Source of the DNA: Actinomycetes bacterium
GTDB lineage: Bacteria > Actinomycetota > Actinomycetes > Actinomycetales > Microbacteriaceae
Direction of reading: 5' to 3'
NCBI GenBank assembly: GCA_023450335.1
Contig: JAEXHA010000064.1
Coordinates: forward strand, 1-22,393
Length of the DNA stretch: 22,393 nucleotides
Both the position numbers and the translations under genes were made by a program. The notes below the pieces were generated by a model. It searched no databases and was not told where the DNA came from. It was given only the letters and a program-made list of their open reading frames with translations. Below are positions 14,779-22,264 of this stretch, piece by piece (the stretch's first letter is position 1; each line of letters opens with the position of its first letter).

Positions 14779-15857
14779 CAGGCGCTCTCCTTCTGGTCCG
14801 GGCCGGGGTGGGCGACGATTCGCAGGTCGTCACCGAGACGGTCGATGGATGCCACGTGCAGGCGCCGCTGCTCAGCGATCGTGGCCACGCCCAACCCGCC
14901 CAACGCGGGCCGGTCGGTGCCGTCGGGGCCGGCGCCGATGAGTGTGGGGGCGAGGTAGGCGACGATCTCGTCGACCAGGCCCGCCCGCAGGAAGGCGCTC
15001 GCGATCGTGGGCCCGCCCTCGACGAACACGCGCTGGATGCCGCGGGCGCGCAGCTCGGCCAGCACGGAGTCGGACTCGGCGGTGCCGGGGTGCTCGGCGA
15101 ACAGGTTGCCGCCGTCGCGGTGCAGCACGGGGTGAGGATGCCGGCGGATGGCGGCATCCTCGGGGATCGCACGGGCGCCGAGCACGATCGGCACCGGCTG
15201 GCGCTCGTAGAGACTGCCGTCGTCGCGGCGCGCAGTGAGGGACGGGTCATCGGCCAGCAGCGTTCCGGTGCCGACGACGATGGCATCGGCCTCGCTGCGG
15301 CGTCGATGCACGTCGGCGCGGGCGGCCGGGCCGGTGATCCATTGGCTGGTGCCGTCGGCGGCGGCTGCGCGGCCGTCGAGCGACTGCGCCCATTTCACGG
15401 TGACGTGCGGGCGACCCAGCCGCTGCACGGTCAGCCATGAGTCCAGCAGGGCGGCGCCCTCGTCGGCCAGCACCCCGCCGACCACGTCGACCCCCGCGGC
15501 ACGCAGCCGGTCGGCCCCACCCGAGGAGGCGCGGCCGGGGTCGGCCACGGCGTAGACGACACGTGTGACGCCGGCTGCGATGAGCGCCTCGGCGCACGGT
15601 CCGGTGCGGCCGGTGTGATTGCAGGGTTCGAGCGTGACCACCGCGGTGGCACCCCGCGCGGCGTCGGGGCTGAGCGCCGACAATGCGTCGACCTCCGCGT
15701 GGGCCGTGCCCGCGCCGCGGTGCCAGCCCTCGGCCAGCACCGTGCCGGCGGAATCGAGGATGATCGCACCGACCTGCGGGTTGACTCCCCGCGGGCCGCG
15801 CAACGCGAGCGCGAGCGCACGGCGCATGGCGGTGCGTTCTGCGGTGGTCGCGTCCAT
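14778..15857 (-). CDS. ribD: Bifunctional diaminohydroxyphosphoribosylaminopyrimidine deaminase / reductase
   Basis: 359 residues. The deaminase domain (about 1-145) has the zinc site His53-Ala-Glu55 and PCNHTGRTGPC at 78-88 (Cys79, Cys88). The reductase domain begins at HVTVKWAQSLDGR (151-163) and shows the NADPH-binding VEGGPTIASAFL near 279-290. It carries out the second and third steps of riboflavin synthesis. It is the first gene after the FMN riboswitch; GAAGGACGAGGG immediately precedes the ATG at 15857. ribE follows with a one-base overlap. Confidence 0.96.
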   Translation of the reverse strand: MDATTAERTAMRRALALALRGPRGVNPQVGAIILDSAGTVLAEGWHRGAGTAHAEVDALSALSPDAARGATAVVTLEPCNHTGRTGPCAEALIAAGVTRVVYAVADPGRASSGGADRLRAAGVDVVGGVLADEGAALLDSWLTVQRLGRPHVTVKWAQSLDGRAAAADGTSQWITGPAARADVHRRRSEADAIVVGTGTLLADDPSLTARRDDGSLYERQPVPIVLGARAIPEDAAIRRHPHPVLHRDGGNLFAEHPGTAESDSVLAELRARGIQRVFVEGGPTIASAFLRAGLVDEIVAYLAPTLIGAGPDGTDRPALGGLGVATIAEQRRLHVASIDRLGDDLRIVAHPGPDQKESA

Positions 15858-15908
15858 CCCTCGTCCTTCGGTCAGACTCCGGGAATCGACCAGGCATGGC
15901 GGGCGTCC

Positions 15909-15927
15909 TCACGGCTCCAAGCCGTGA
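15909..15927 (-). terminator. Expression-platform hairpin of the FMN riboswitch
   Basis: TCACGGCT (15927-15920 on the minus strand) pairs perfectly with AGCCGTGA (15916-15909) around a 3-nt loop, between the aptamer and ribD. It has no U tract, so it may act as an actinobacterial terminator or pause hairpin. It lies about 50 nt upstream of the ribD ATG and does not cover the ribosome site. Confidence 0.55.
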
Positions 15928-15934
15928 CAGCGCT

Positions 15935-16073
15935 CGTGCTGCCTCCCATCCGGACTCGCGACTCACGTCGCATCACCGTCGGTCCCGGAATTTCACCGGA
16001 TCAACCCCTCGACGCATCGAAGGGCTCGCGGACTGTCACCGCCGGTTCGGATTCTCACCGACCCCGGAGCACG
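15935..16073 (-). promoter_or_regulatory. FMN riboswitch (RFN element) controlling ribD-ribE-ribBA-ribH
   Basis: Read on the minus strand, this has the conserved RFN blocks in order: GGTCGGTGAGAATCCGAACC, GGCGGTGACAGTCCGCGAG, a variable stem, GATCCGGTGAAATTCCGG, GACCGACGGTGATGCG and AGTCCGGATGGGAGGCAGCA. P1 is closed by CGTGCT (16073-16068) with AGCACG (15940-15935). Binding of FMN normally shuts down rib expression. The 315-bp gap 15858-16172 holds this element, its hairpin and two divergent promoters. Confidence 0.97.
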
Positions 16074-16085
16074 TTGCTGCTCCCG

Positions 16086-16091
16086 AGTCTA
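16086..16091 (-). promoter_or_regulatory. Possible -10 box of the rib operon
   Basis: TAGACT on the minus strand, 12 nt before the riboswitch P1 stem, is well placed to start a transcript just ahead of the aptamer. No good -35 is seen. Confidence 0.4.
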
Positions 16092-16145
16092 TCCAACGCA
16101 CCGCGGCGCGACGCATTCCCGCGCTGCGATGTCACCGGGAACACG

Positions 16146-16151
16146 TAGCCT
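16146..16151 (+). promoter_or_regulatory. Possible -10 box of glpD
   Basis: TAGCCT ends 21 nt before the glpD ATG at 16173, leaving room for the GGGGAGG ribosome site. Confidence 0.35.
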
Positions 16152-16172
16152 GGGGGTGGGGAGGTGCCCGAG

Positions 16173-17930
16173 ATGGACACGACGACAAACCCAGCCGGCC
16201 GGCTTCGCGACCGGCCCTACGCCGACGTGCTGATCATCGGCGGTGGCATCAACGGACTGGCGACGTTCCGCGACCTGGCCATGCAGGGCGTCGATGTCGC
16301 CCTCGTCGAACGCGGCGATTTCGTGTCCGGCGCGTCGGCGGCCTCGAGCCACATGATCCACGGCGGCATCCGCTATCTCGAGAACGGCGAGTTCCGCCTC
16401 GTGCACGAGGCCGTCACCGAGCGCAACGCGCTGCTGAAGACCGCACCGCATTACGTGCGCCCGCTGCAGACGACGATCCCGATCTTCACGACGTTCTCGG
16501 GTCTGCTCTCCGCCCCGCTGCGGTTCCTCCGCCACGGCGCCGGCAAACCGCGCGAGCGCGGCGCGCTGCTGATCAAGATCGGCCTGGTGATCTACGACTC
16601 GTTCTCCCGCGGCGGTGGGCTGTTCGGCAAGAGCACGGTGCCGCGCCACGAGTTCGACGGCCGGCGCCGCTCACTGGCGCGGCTGCCGCAGCTGAACCCC
16701 GACATCCGGTACACGGCGACCTACTGGGACGCGTCCTTGCACGACCCGGAACGTCTCGCACTCGATGTCCTGCGCGATGGGGCGGGTGCCGGCGGCGACC
16801 GCGCCCGAGCGGCCAACTACGTCGAGGCGGTCGGTGTCGACGACGGCAAGGTCGTGCTGCGTGAGGTCGACTCCGGCGACGAGTTCGCCTTCACGGCATC
16901 CGTCATCGTCAACGCATCCGGCCCGTGGACCGACCTGACCAACGATCAGCTCGGCCACCCGACGCGGTACATGGGCGGGACGAAAGGGTCGCACATCGTT
17001 CTCGACCACGATGAGCTGCTGCAGGCCACCGGCGGGAGGGAGCTCTTCTTCGAGCACTCCGACGGTCGCATCGTGCTGATCTACCCGCTGAAGGGACGCG
17101 TGCTGGTGGGCACGACCGATCTCGAGCACGACATGCACGAGCCGATCGTGTGCACCGAGGAGGAGGTCGACTACTTCCTCGCGCTCATCCGGAACGTTCT
17201 GCCGGCGATCCAGGTCGACCGGTCGCAGATCGTCTTCCGGTTCTCCGGCGTGCGGCCGCTGCCCGGCCACGGCGACCTCGCCCCCGGGTTCGTGTCGCGC
17301 GACTACCGCATCGAAGCGGCGCGGCTGCCTGGCACGACGGCGGCGACCGTGCTCAGCCTCGTGGGCGGCAAATGGACGACGTTCCGCGCCTCGGCCGCGC
17401 ACCTGACCGACCGTGTGCTCGCCGCGCTGGCTGTGCCGCGGCGCCGCAGCACGAAGGGTGTGCCGATCGGCGGCGGTGCGGGCTATCCGACGACCGAGCG
17501 CGCGCGCCGGCAATGGCTGCTGCCCTACACCTCGACGGTCGGCTACGCACGCGCTTCGCAGCTGCTCGACCGCTACGGCACGACGGCGGCCGATGTGATC
17601 ACCGCGATCATCGCCGATCCCGGCGACACCGCGCTGAGCCACGCGCCCGGCTACTCGACCGCAGAGCTGCGGCACCTCGCGCGCACCGAGCAGGTGGTGC
17701 ACCTGGAGGACCTGCTGCTGCGGCGCACCAGCATCGCGTTCACCGGCGCAGCCACCGCCGACGCGGCCGCCGAAGTCGCCGCCGCCGTCGCCGAGGTGTG
17801 CGGTTGGGATGTGCCGGCGCGCGCCGCCGAGGTCGAGCGGGCACTGGCCGCCGTGCACGCCGCCGATCCCGCCACCCGCCGCGCAGACCCCGCAGTGCGT
17901 GCCGGCGGCCCCTCCGCGCCGACGCGATAG
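16173..17930 (+). CDS. glpD: Glycerol-3-phosphate dehydrogenase, FAD-dependent
   Basis: 585 residues from ATG at 16173, with GGGGAGG 8 bases upstream; a GTG 9 bases earlier touches that site and is unlikely. The FAD Rossmann motif is DVLIIGGGINGLA at 18-30, followed by VERGDFVSGASAASSHMIHGGIRYLE, the classic GlpD sequence. Further family blocks are NASGPWTD, KGSHIV and LVGTTD in the middle and LVGGKWTTFRASA near residue 395. It oxidises glycerol 3-phosphate to dihydroxyacetone phosphate at the membrane and passes electrons to the quinone pool. glpK follows after 52 bp, so the two form a glycerol-use operon, in the order dehydrogenase then kinase. Confidence 0.96.
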   Translation: MDTTTNPAGRLRDRPYADVLIIGGGINGLATFRDLAMQGVDVALVERGDFVSGASAASSHMIHGGIRYLENGEFRLVHEAVTERNALLKTAPHYVRPLQTTIPIFTTFSGLLSAPLRFLRHGAGKPRERGALLIKIGLVIYDSFSRGGGLFGKSTVPRHEFDGRRRSLARLPQLNPDIRYTATYWDASLHDPERLALDVLRDGAGAGGDRARAANYVEAVGVDDGKVVLREVDSGDEFAFTASVIVNASGPWTDLTNDQLGHPTRYMGGTKGSHIVLDHDELLQATGGRELFFEHSDGRIVLIYPLKGRVLVGTTDLEHDMHEPIVCTEEEVDYFLALIRNVLPAIQVDRSQIVFRFSGVRPLPGHGDLAPGFVSRDYRIEAARLPGTTAATVLSLVGGKWTTFRASAAHLTDRVLAALAVPRRRSTKGVPIGGGAGYPTTERARRQWLLPYTSTVGYARASQLLDRYGTTAADVITAIIADPGDTALSHAPGYSTAELRHLARTEQVVHLEDLLLRRTSIAFTGAATADAAAEVAAAVAEVCGWDVPARAAEVERALAAVHAADPATRRADPAVRAGGPSAPTR

Positions 17931-17982
17931 CGTGAAACCCTGGCATCCGTCTGCCGACACCGATGCTCGAGGAGGAGACGAC

Positions 17983-19518
17983 GTGGCCGACCATGTGATC
18001 GCGATCGACCAGGGAACCACTTCGACCCGCGCCATCGTCTTCGACGCGAGCGGCCGGATGGTGGCCACCGCGCAGCGCGAGCACGAGCAGATCTTCCCGC
18101 GAGCGGGGCGGGTCGAGCACGACCCCGTCGAGATCTGGACCAACACCGAATGGGTGCTGTCGGACGTGCTTACCCGTTCGCGGCTGAACGCGGCCGACAT
18201 CGCTGCGGTGGGCGTGACGAATCAGCGGGAGACGGTGATGGTGTGGGACAAGCGCACCGGACGTCCCGTGCACAACGCGCTCGTGTGGCAGGACACCCGC
18301 ACTCAGCCCGCGATCGACCGGATGATCGCCGAGCACGGCGTCGACGCATTCGCCGGGACGACCGGCCTGCCGCTGGCCGCCTACTTCTCGGCCTCCAAGC
18401 TCGCCTGGATCCTCGATCACGTCGACGGCGCCCGTGAGGCGGCCGAGGCCGGCGATCTGCTGTTCGGCACGCCCGACACCTGGGTGGTCTGGAACCTCAC
18501 CGGGGGCCGGGACGGCGGCATCCACGTCACCGACGTCACCAACGCCAGCCGCACCCTCCTCATGGATCTGAGCACCCTCGATTGGTCGGACGAGATGCTG
18601 CGCCATTGGCGCGTGCCGCGCGCGATGCTGCCCGAGATCCGCTCGTCGAGCGAGGTGGTGGGGCAGGTGCAGTTCCCGGGCGTCCTGCGCGAGGTGCCGA
18701 TCGCCGGCATCCTGGGCGACCAGCAGGCCGCCACGTTCGGACAGGCCGCGTTCGGGGCGGGGGAGTCGAAGAACACCTACGGCACCGGCAACTTCCTGCT
18801 CGTGGGCACCGGCACCGAGATCGTGCGGTCGGATGCCGGGCTGATCACCACCGTCGCCTACCGCATCGGCGACGAGCCGGCGCGCTACGCCGTGGAAGGG
18901 TCGATCGCCGTCACCGGCTCGCTCGTGCAGTGGCTGCGCGACAACCTCGGCATCATCCGGCGCTCCGAAGAGGTCGAGATGCTCGCCGCCACCGTCGACG
19001 ACAACGGCGGCGCGTATTTCGTGCCGGCGTTCTCCGGGCTGTTCGCTCCGCACTGGCGGCCCGATGCCCGCGGCGCGCTCGTCGGGCTGACTCGCTACGT
19101 CAACAAGGGGCACATCGCGCGTGCCGCGCTCGAATCGACGGCCTTCCAGACCCGTGACGTGATCGACGCGGTGATCGCCGACACCGGGCGCGCGCTGGAC
19201 GAACTGCGCGTCGACGGCGGCATGACCCGCAACGACGCGCTCATGCAGTTCCAGGCCGACATCCTCGGCATCCCCGTCGTGCGGCCGCGCCTCGTTGAGA
19301 CGACAGCGCTCGGGGCGGCGTATGCGGCGGGTCTGGCCACCGGCGTGTGGCCCGATCTCGACGCGTTGCGCGCTCATTGGCAGGTGGATCGAACCTTCGA
19401 GCCGCAGATGCCGGCCGATGAGCGCGAGCGGCGCTACCGGCTCTGGCAGAAAGCCGTCACCAAGTCGCTGGACTGGGTCGACGACGACGCCCGGATCCTC
19501 GCCGACACCGTGGACTGA
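17983..19518 (+). CDS. glpK: Glycerol kinase
   Basis: 511 residues from GTG at 17983, with GGAGGAG 5 bases upstream; the frame is open further back but the protein begins properly at MADHVIAIDQGTTSTR. FGGY-kinase motifs: DQGTTST at 9-15, TNQRETVMVWDKRTGRPVHN near 80-99 followed by WQDTRT, and GILGDQQAATFGQ and GESKNTYGTGNFLL in the middle. It phosphorylates glycerol to sn-glycerol 3-phosphate, the substrate of the upstream GlpD. No glycerol facilitator gene is in the window. It converges on the glycosylase gene with a gap of 15 bp and no clear terminator. Confidence 0.97.
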   Translation: MADHVIAIDQGTTSTRAIVFDASGRMVATAQREHEQIFPRAGRVEHDPVEIWTNTEWVLSDVLTRSRLNAADIAAVGVTNQRETVMVWDKRTGRPVHNALVWQDTRTQPAIDRMIAEHGVDAFAGTTGLPLAAYFSASKLAWILDHVDGAREAAEAGDLLFGTPDTWVVWNLTGGRDGGIHVTDVTNASRTLLMDLSTLDWSDEMLRHWRVPRAMLPEIRSSSEVVGQVQFPGVLREVPIAGILGDQQAATFGQAAFGAGESKNTYGTGNFLLVGTGTEIVRSDAGLITTVAYRIGDEPARYAVEGSIAVTGSLVQWLRDNLGIIRRSEEVEMLAATVDDNGGAYFVPAFSGLFAPHWRPDARGALVGLTRYVNKGHIARAALESTAFQTRDVIDAVIADTGRALDELRVDGGMTRNDALMQFQADILGIPVVRPRLVETTALGAAYAAGLATGVWPDLDALRAHWQVDRTFEPQMPADERERRYRLWQKAVTKSLDWVDDDARILADTVD

Positions 19519-19533
19519 GCGCTGCGGGCAGGC

Positions 19534-20412
19534 TCATTTCAACAGGCGGGACAGGCGCCGGTCGGCGAGGATCTTGCCGCCGGTCTGACACGTTGCGCAG
19601 TACTCGAGTGAATTGTCGGCGAAGAAGACGCTGCGTACCTCGTCGCCGCACACCGGGCACGCCTGCCCGCGCCGGCCGTGCACGGCCATGCCGCGGCGTT
19701 TGGCGTCTTTGAGGTCGGCGGGCGGCTTGCCGGCTGCGGTGGCGACGGCTTCGGTGATCGTCGCGCGCATCGCGTCGTAGAGCCGGTCGATCTCGGCATC
19801 GTCCAGACTCGCAGCCAGCGCGTACGGCGACATGCGGGCCGCGTGCAGGATCTCGTCCGAGTACGCGTTGCCGATGCCCGCGACGATTGACTGGTCGCGC
19901 AGCACGCCTTTGATCTGGGTGCGGCGCCCGGCGAGCAGCCCGGCGAGCGTGTCGCGCGTGAACCCGGGGTCGAGCGGATCGGGCCCCAAGCGTGCGATGC
20001 CGGGTACGTCGTCTGGTGCGCGCACGGCGTACACGGCCAGGGACTTCTTGGTGCCGGCCTCGGTGAGATCGAACCCCGCGCCGTCGTCGAAGCCGACCCG
20101 CAGCGCGATCGGGGTCTTGCCCGGGCGGATGACGGTGGCCGGCAATGCGTCGTACCAGCGCAGCCACCCGGCCTTGGCCAGGTGGAACACGAGATGCAGC
20201 GCACCGGCATCCGCGTCGCCCGTGGTGTCGAGGTCGATGAACTTGCCGTGCCGCGCGGCCGCCCGCACCATGCGGCCCTGCAACGCGTCGATCGGCGGGT
20301 CGTAGGTCTTCAACGCCGCGATGTTCGCGACCGCCACCTTCGTCACCGTCAGGCCCGTGGCCCGCTCGGCGAGGAAGTCGACCAGGCCCTGCACTTCCGG
20401 CATCTCAGGCAT
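19534..20412 (-). CDS. Fpg/Nei-family DNA glycosylase with altered zinc finger
   Basis: 292 residues. The N-terminus MPEMPEV supplies the catalytic Pro2 (after Met removal) and Glu3, so the first ATG is right. Lys57 in RHGKFI matches the conserved hairpin lysine, and QSIVAGIGNAYSDEIL at 174-189 is the helix-two-turn-helix. The zinc finger keeps its four cysteines (252, 255, 272, 275) with 16 residues between the pairs, as in E. coli Fpg. In a gap-free comparison the DNA-contacting Arg is Asn267 and the nearby Thr is Leu269. A 17-residue tail follows the last cysteine. It should excise oxidised bases by a lyase mechanism; substrate range may differ from Fpg. A CAGGAT box ends 6 nt before the ATG. 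Confidence 0.92.
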   Translation of the reverse strand: MPEMPEVQGLVDFLAERATGLTVTKVAVANIAALKTYDPPIDALQGRMVRAAARHGKFIDLDTTGDADAGALHLVFHLAKAGWLRWYDALPATVIRPGKTPIALRVGFDDGAGFDLTEAGTKKSLAVYAVRAPDDVPGIARLGPDPLDPGFTRDTLAGLLAGRRTQIKGVLRDQSIVAGIGNAYSDEILHAARMSPYALAASLDDAEIDRLYDAMRATITEAVATAAGKPPADLKDAKRRGMAVHGRRGQACPVCGDEVRSVFFADNSLEYCATCQTGGKILADRRLSRLLK

Positions 20413-20418
20413 ACCGGC

Positions 20419-20424
20419 ATCCTG
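20419..20424 (-). promoter_or_regulatory. -10 box, probable leaderless start of the glycosylase gene
   Basis: CAGGAT on the minus strand ends 6 nt before the ATG at 20412. There is no ribosome site. Its -35 zone would fall in the first unit of the neighbouring tandem repeat. Confidence 0.4.
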
Positions 20425-20437
20425 CCATGCCCCCGGC

Positions 20438-20517
20438 TTCGCCGAGCCGCCTTGCTTTTCGCCGAGCCGCCTTGCTTCTCGCCGAGCCGCCTATGTGCGT
20501 ACGAGCCGCCCCGTTTC
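20438..20517. repeat. Four-unit 20-bp tandem repeat with CGAGCCGCC core
   Basis: Units start at 20438, 20458, 20478 and 20498. The first two are identical over all 20 bp (TTCGCCGAGCCGCCTTGCTT); the third keeps TCGCCGAGCCGCCT and the fourth only CGAGCCGCC, always in the same register. Two inverted copies of the core follow at 20534-20542 and 20553-20561. It lies between the GNAT gene's stop and the glycosylase promoter. Confidence 0.85.
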
Positions 20518-20564
20518 GGGCCGTACACACCTTGGCGGCTCGTACAGAAGTAGGCGGCTCGGCG
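20480..20564. repeat. Nested perfect inverted repeat (14-bp outer, 12-bp inner stem)
   Basis: CGCCGAGCCGCCTA (20480-20493) pairs with TAGGCGGCTCGGCG (20551-20564). Inside, after 5 unpaired bases on each side, GTACGAGCCGCC (20499-20510) pairs with GGCGGCTCGTAC (20534-20545), leaving a 23-nt loop. A competing hairpin (20495-20503 with 20522-20530, one mismatch) excludes the inner stem. It could end the GNAT/trpS transcript or be a repeated extragenic element. Confidence 0.8.
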
Positions 20565-20602
20565 GAGTGTGGGCGGAGTGCGGCGGAGTGTGGGCGGAGT
20601 GC
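20561..20602. repeat. Perfect 21-bp tandem duplication
   Basis: GGCGGAGTGT plus GGGCGGAGTGC (20561-20581) is repeated exactly at 20582-20602. Each unit itself contains two GGCGGAGTG blocks. It abuts the nested inverted repeat, and the GNAT gene ends about 30 bp further right. Confidence 0.85.
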
Positions 20603-20633
20603 GGAGGCGGGGGAGCGTGGGGAGCGAGGGCGG

Positions 20634-21194
20634 TCAGTCCAGAATGGGCCAGGGCTGCGCGGTGCGGTCGTCGGCGGGGAGCAGACCCGCTACCCAGGCA
20701 TGCTCGTGGCCGCGACCGCTGGCCATGGCGCCGCGCAGCACGCCTTCGTAGCGGAAGCCCAGCGCGCGCGCCGACCGGGCGGAGGGGGTGTTGCCCACCA
20801 CGGCCCGCCACTCGAGGCGCTTCAGGTGCAGCCCGTCAGCGGAGAACGCCCAGTCGGCCACGACGCGCCCGGCCTCGGTGAGCACGCCCATGCCGCGGAA
20901 CGCCGGGGTCACCCAGAACCCGATCTCGCCGATCTCGTCGACGAGGTGATGGATGCCGATCATTCCGGCCAGCCGGCCGTTCTGGCGGATCACCCAATGC
21001 GTCTCGGTGCCGTGGGCCCACCACTGCGCGGTCAGCTCCACGAAGGACTCGGCGTCGGAGCGCCGGTAGGGCACCGGCACCGTGGTGTAGCGCTGGATCG
21101 TCTCGTCCTGACAGGCGGCGAAGATCTCGTCGACGTCGTCGGCGGTCGGAGCCGACAGCTCGAGGCGCTCGGTGTGCAGCGTGACCGGTTCCAT
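20634..21194 (-). CDS. GNAT-family N-acetyltransferase (RimJ/RimL type)
   Basis: 186 residues. The opening LHTERLELSAPTADD is typical of RimJ/RimL-like acetyltransferases. IGEIGFWVTPAFRGMGVLTEA at about 88-108 gives the acetyl-CoA binding strand and loop (degenerate RGxGxxxEA), and RLEWRAVVGNTPSARSARALGFRYEGVLRGAM at 125-156 is the usual C-terminal core with the N-x-x-S-x-x-x-x-x-x-x-GF pattern. It probably acetylates an amino group of a protein or small molecule; the target is unknown. TAGGAT ends 6 nt before the ATG, suggesting a leaderless mRNA. trpS lies 40 bp upstream on the same strand. Confidence 0.9.
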   Translation of the reverse strand: MEPVTLHTERLELSAPTADDVDEIFAACQDETIQRYTTVPVPYRRSDAESFVELTAQWWAHGTETHWVIRQNGRLAGMIGIHHLVDEIGEIGFWVTPAFRGMGVLTEAGRVVADWAFSADGLHLKRLEWRAVVGNTPSARSARALGFRYEGVLRGAMASGRGHEHAWVAGLLPADDRTAQPWPILD

Positions 21195-21200
21195 CCCTAG

Positions 21201-21206
21201 ATCCTA
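21201..21206 (-). promoter_or_regulatory. -10 box, probable leaderless start of the GNAT gene
   Basis: TAGGAT on the minus strand ends 6 nt before the ATG at 21194. No ribosome site is present, and no -35 is recognisable. Confidence 0.5.
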
Positions 21207-21234
21207 GGCGCGCCGCGCGCGATCAGCGCCGGCC

Positions 21235-22239
21235 TCACACGCGACGCAGCAGCCCGACCTTGTCGTACACGTCGGTGAGGGTCTTGTCGGCGGCCTCGTC
21301 CGCACGGGCGGCGTTGGCCGCGAGCACCCGGTCGAGCTCGGCGGGGTCCGACAGCAGATCGAGGGCGCGCTCGCGCACGGGACCGAACTCGTTGACCACG
21401 ACCTCGGCCAGGCCCTTCTTGAAGTCGCCGTAGCCGCGACCGGCGTATTCATCCTCGATCGCCGGGATCTGCCGGCCGGTCAGCGCCGCGTAGATGACGA
21501 GCAGGTTCGAGACGCCGGGCTTGGCCTCGCGGTCGAAGCGCACCGACCCTTCCGAGTCGGTCACGGCGCGCATGACCTTCTTCGCCGACACGGCCGGGTC
21601 ATCGAGCAGCCACAGCACACCGGCATCCGACTCTGCCGACTTCGACATCTTCGCGGTCGGGTTCTGCAGGTCGTAAATGCGCGCGGTGTCCTGCTGGATG
21701 ACGGGCATCGGCACCGTGAACGCCGTGCCATAGCGCGAGTTGAACCGTTCGGCCAGATCGCGGGTGAGTTCGACGTGCTGCTTCTGGTCGTCGCCGACGG
21801 GGACGATGTCGGTCTGATACAGCAGGATGTCGGCGGCCATCAGCACGGGATAGGTGAACAGCCCGACGCTGGTCGAATCGGTGCCGTAGCGCGTCGACTT
21901 GTCCTTGAACTGCGTCATGCGGCCGGCCTCGCCGAAGCCCGTGATGGTCGACAGGATCCAGGCCAGCTCGGCGTGGGCGCGCACGTGCGACTGCACATAG
22001 AGCGTCGAACGCGACGGCTCGATCCCCGCGGCGATGTACTGCGCGGCGGTGCGCCGGGTCTTCGCGCGCAACTCGGCCGGGTCGTTGGGCTGAGTCAGCG
22101 CGTGCAGATCGACGACCGAGAAGAACGCCTCGTAGGCGTCCTGCAGGTCGCGCCACTGCATGAGAGCCCCGATGTAGTTGCCGATCTGAAGCGAGTCGGC
22201 CGAGGGCTGCATTCCGGAGTAGAGGCGCGGTTTGGTCAC
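21235..22239 (-). CDS. trpS: Tryptophanyl-tRNA synthetase
   Basis: 334 residues, the usual bacterial size. It charges tRNA-Trp. The class I signatures are SLQIGNYIGA at 16-25 (the HIGH motif, with Gln where many have His or Thr) and KMSKS at 197-201. YSGMQPSADSLQIG, the DIVPVGDDQKQHVELTRD block at about 144-161 and NPTAKMSKS are diagnostic of TrpRS. The start is GTG at 22239; TAGGAT ends 6 nt before it, so the mRNA is probably leaderless. A GNAT gene follows 40 bp downstream. Confidence 0.97.
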   Translation of the reverse strand: MTKPRLYSGMQPSADSLQIGNYIGALMQWRDLQDAYEAFFSVVDLHALTQPNDPAELRAKTRRTAAQYIAAGIEPSRSTLYVQSHVRAHAELAWILSTITGFGEAGRMTQFKDKSTRYGTDSTSVGLFTYPVLMAADILLYQTDIVPVGDDQKQHVELTRDLAERFNSRYGTAFTVPMPVIQQDTARIYDLQNPTAKMSKSAESDAGVLWLLDDPAVSAKKVMRAVTDSEGSVRFDREAKPGVSNLLVIYAALTGRQIPAIEDEYAGRGYGDFKKGLAEVVVNEFGPVRERALDLLSDPAELDRVLAANAARADEAADKTLTDVYDKVGLLRRV

Positions 22240-22245
22240 CCGACA

Positions 22246-22251
22246 ATCCTA
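22246..22251 (-). promoter_or_regulatory. -10 box, probable leaderless start of trpS
   Basis: TAGGAT on the minus strand ends exactly 6 nt before the GTG at 22239, the same hexamer and spacing as before the GNAT gene. Confidence 0.5.
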
Positions 22252-22264
22252 CGGGTGGGATGCC

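Noticed and set aside
17740..19377. 545-codon minus-strand frame opposite glpK
   Set aside because: It is a shadow of the glycerol kinase gene, which has all family motifs on the plus strand.
20438..20517. Possible CRISPR array
   Set aside because: The repeat period is 20 bp with no distinct spacers and no cas genes; it is a simple tandem repeat.
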